This document shows, in pieces, positions 42,252 through 43,923 of a stretch of DNA of 43,923 bases (positions are counted from its first letter, which is position 1; each line of letters starts with the position of its first letter). The DNA is from Myxococcota bacterium (lineage in GTDB: Bacteria; Myxococcota_A; UBA9160; UBA4427): positions 1-43,923 of the forward strand of contig JANQEL010000227.1 of the NCBI GenBank assembly GCA_028278345.1. The letters run 5' to 3'. Position numbers and translations under genes: made by a program. The notes below the pieces were generated by a model. The model made no database searches. It saw only the letters and a program-made list of their open reading frames with translations, and was not told where the DNA came from.

Positions 42252-43923
42252 ATGGCGACCCACGTGCCTCATCCCGTGGCGCCCGACGACCCCCCTGATC
42301 CACCCGCGGCGAGCGAGGAGGAGTTCGGGGTCTGGCGCAGACCGATCGGCAGCCTGCCGACGCGGCTGGGCTTCTTCGTGCTCGGCGTCACCTTGTGCAC
42401 CGCGCTGGTGATCACCGCCATCTCCCTCGAAACGATCGACGCCTTCCTGCGCGAGAAGACCCAGGAGAGCTTCCCCGTCGTGCTCGAACGCACGGCGGCC
42501 GAACTCGACACCTGGTATGCCGCGCGCCTCGAAGAGGCCGACCGCTTTCGCCGCGACCCGGTGCTCGCGAGCTATTGGAACGACCTGCCGCTGGGCCCCG
42601 AACTCGCGACGCGCGCGCGCGACGAGATCGCCGAGCAACTCGACCGGCGGCTGGCGATGAGCGACGCCTTCGAGGCCGCCTTCGTGCTCGACCAGTACGG
42701 CGAAACGATGCTCTGGCGCGGGCGCAGGGTGCAGCTCTCCCTCGAGACCCTCGCGAGCACGCACCACCAGGCGTTGAGTGACGCCGACCGTTGGGAGGGC
42801 CGCGGCGTGCAGCTCGCCCGCGTTCGCTTCGGCGACACCCGGACGCCGACCCTGCACCTGCTCTTCGACCTCGATCACCTGACCGACATCCTGAACATCC
42901 ACGGGCGGCTGCTCGAGGGGCGGATCTCGATCGTCGATCGCGATCGCCGCTACCTCGCGAGCAGCACAGCCGATGCCCTCCCTGAGCAGTTCGAGCTCGC
43001 CCTGCCCGAGCCCGGCCAGACCCTCGAAGCGCGCGACGCCTCGGGCCCGGAGGGCGAGCGCCTGATCGTGAGCGCGATCGCCCTGCCCCGGCACCAGTGG
43101 ACCCTGGTGATCGAAGAGGAGTACGACCGCGCCTATTCGCGCGTCGTCACCGCCACCCGTCGCGTGCTCGGGATCAACCTCGCCATCGTGGCCCTCTTTG
43201 CGCTGGTGGCCTACCGCTTCGCGGTGAAGATGGTGAAGCCGATCGAGGAGCTCTCCGACGCCGCGCGGCGCATCTCCGAAGGCGAGAAGAACGTCCCGAT
43301 TCCCGAAGGGGGTGCGGGGGACGAACTGCTGGTGCTGACGCGCGCGTTCTCCGAGATGACCGACCGCGTCGAGGCCAACGCGCGCGAACTCGAAGACGCC
43401 CACCGCAGCGTCGAGCGCGCGAACAGCGAACTCGTGACGCGCAACGACGACCTGCATCGCGCCAACGAGGTGCTCGCCCAGCTCTCGGTGACCGACGGCC
43501 TCACGGGCCTCCACAACCATCGCCACTTCCAGGACGCCCTCACCCGTGAAGCCAAGCGGGTCGACCGCACCGAGGAGCCGTTGTCGCTCATCCTCGTCGA
43601 CATCGACCACTTCAAGTCGTGGAACGATCGACTGGGGCACGCAGCGGGGGACGAGATCTTGCGGCGTGTCGCCCAGGTGATGAAGACCCTGCTGCGCAGC
43701 ACCGACCTGCTTGCCCGCTACGGAGGCGAGGAGTTCGCGCTGCTCGCACCCGGCACGAACATCGAGGGTGCGACCCAGCTCGCCGAGAAGATGCGCACCA
43801 CCATCTCGGAGACGCGCTTCTTCATCGATCCCCCGAGCGAGCACCAGCGCGTCACCGTCTCGATGGGCGTGGCGCGCTACCGCGGCGATCGCAAGCGGCT
43901 GTTCAGTGAAGCCGATCGCGCCC
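42252..43923 (+). CDS. Membrane-bound diguanylate cyclase (GGDEF), 3' end missing
   Basis: This protein makes c-di-GMP from two GTP. The 557 visible residues hold a first membrane helix (about 38-58), a periplasmic sensor domain of the dCACHE type (about 60-300), a second helix (about 305-325), a HAMP linker (about 326-380), a coiled region and a GGDEF domain (from about 415). The active-site motif is GGEEF (491-495), and the inhibitory site RSTD (482-485) lies five residues before it, so product feedback is expected. The window ends before the domain is complete. The open frame has no stop to 43923. It is 176 bp from dnaA on the same strand; an ATG at 42252 is used. Confidence 0.93.
   Translation, partial: MATHVPHPVAPDDPPDPPAASEEEFGVWRRPIGSLPTRLGFFVLGVTLCTALVITAISLETIDAFLREKTQESFPVVLERTAAELDTWYAARLEEADRFRRDPVLASYWNDLPLGPELATRARDEIAEQLDRRLAMSDAFEAAFVLDQYGETMLWRGRRVQLSLETLASTHHQALSDADRWEGRGVQLARVRFGDTRTPTLHLLFDLDHLTDILNIHGRLLEGRISIVDRDRRYLASSTADALPEQFELALPEPGQTLEARDASGPEGERLIVSAIALPRHQWTLVIEEEYDRAYSRVVTATRRVLGINLAIVALFALVAYRFAVKMVKPIEELSDAARRISEGEKNVPIPEGGAGDELLVLTRAFSEMTDRVEANARELEDAHRSVERANSELVTRNDDLHRANEVLAQLSVTDGLTGLHNHRHFQDALTREAKRVDRTEEPLSLILVDIDHFKSWNDRLGHAAGDEILRRVAQVMKTLLRSTDLLARYGGEEFALLAPGTNIEGATQLAEKMRTTISETRFFIDPPSEHQRVTVSMGVARYRGDRKRLFSEADRA

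Noticed and set aside
42009..43844. A 611-codon minus-strand frame opposite the diguanylate cyclase.
   Set aside because: The plus-strand frame has the GGEEF and RSTD motifs in order; the other is a codon-bias shadow.

Overview
This window is GC-rich chromosomal DNA (roughly two-thirds G+C by eye) from a Gram-negative bacterium. Gene content is mostly housekeeping, and the lineage looks deltaproteobacterial in the broad sense (Myxococcota or a neighbouring phylum). That placement is an inference from gene mix and codon style, not from a marker search. About 44 protein genes were found, packed tightly and with many GTGA/ATGA stop-start overlaps. I saw no tRNA, rRNA, CRISPR array, insertion sequence or prophage gene.

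Layout. 1-1904 (+): the end of a stand-alone NRPS-type adenylation domain, an exosortase-like membrane protein without the catalytic Cys, and a Nudix hydrolase. 5483-1941 (-): a DksA/TraR-type zinc finger protein, a cyclic 2,3-diphosphoglycerate synthetase homologue, carbamate kinase and a YbjN/CesT-like chaperone. 5722-7417: a TVP38-type membrane protein converging on a cold-shock gene that has a clear intrinsic terminator, then a GFA-family protein. 11385-7422 (-): iclR, an ilvE-like aminotransferase, proS and a CDP-alcohol phosphatidyltransferase, headed by a perfect 17-bp palindrome. 12618-18024: a FIST protein (-), then rnd, pepP and acs (+), with a 670-bp structured gap after rnd. 22381-18052 (-): a histidine phosphatase, a tyrosyl-tRNA synthetase whose HIGH motif is lost, and a NIT-domain chemoreceptor. 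22573-26688 (+): an M23 peptidase, an ankyrin protein, sfsA and mutY. 28474-26753 (-): a GNAT enzyme, a DgkA-type kinase and a DUF2071 protein. 28600-30757 (+): aroC, a BrnT-type toxin with its antitoxin, and a second GFA protein. 32868-30762 (-): a CinA-like protein, a DUF4079-like membrane protein and a PAS-REC regulator. 32961-35791 (+): a ferredoxin, a CbiX/SirB chelatase and a CLC transporter with CBS and RCK_C domains. 36410-35802 (-): a lipoprotein with a CcmI-like domain. 36561-43923 (+): thiC, a 67-aa acidic protein, a LON-N protein, dnaA and a diguanylate cyclase cut by the window edge.

How the genes work together. Clear co-transcribed sets are cpgS-arcC-ybjN-like, iclR-ilvE-proS-pgsA-like, sfsA-mutY, brnT-antitoxin and the 67-aa/LON-N pair. 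Central functions present are translation (proS, tyrS), RNA processing (rnd), DNA repair (mutY), replication initiation (dnaA), acetate activation (acs), and aromatic, thiamine and tetrapyrrole biosynthesis (aroC, thiC, cbiX). I did not find a clearly new multi-gene system. The best leads are the cpgS-arcC-YbjN operon, the Cys-less exosortase homologue beside an adenylation domain, the TyrRS without HIGH, a dnaA with unusual neighbours and linker, and two structured non-coding gaps (14096-14767 and 38424-38916).
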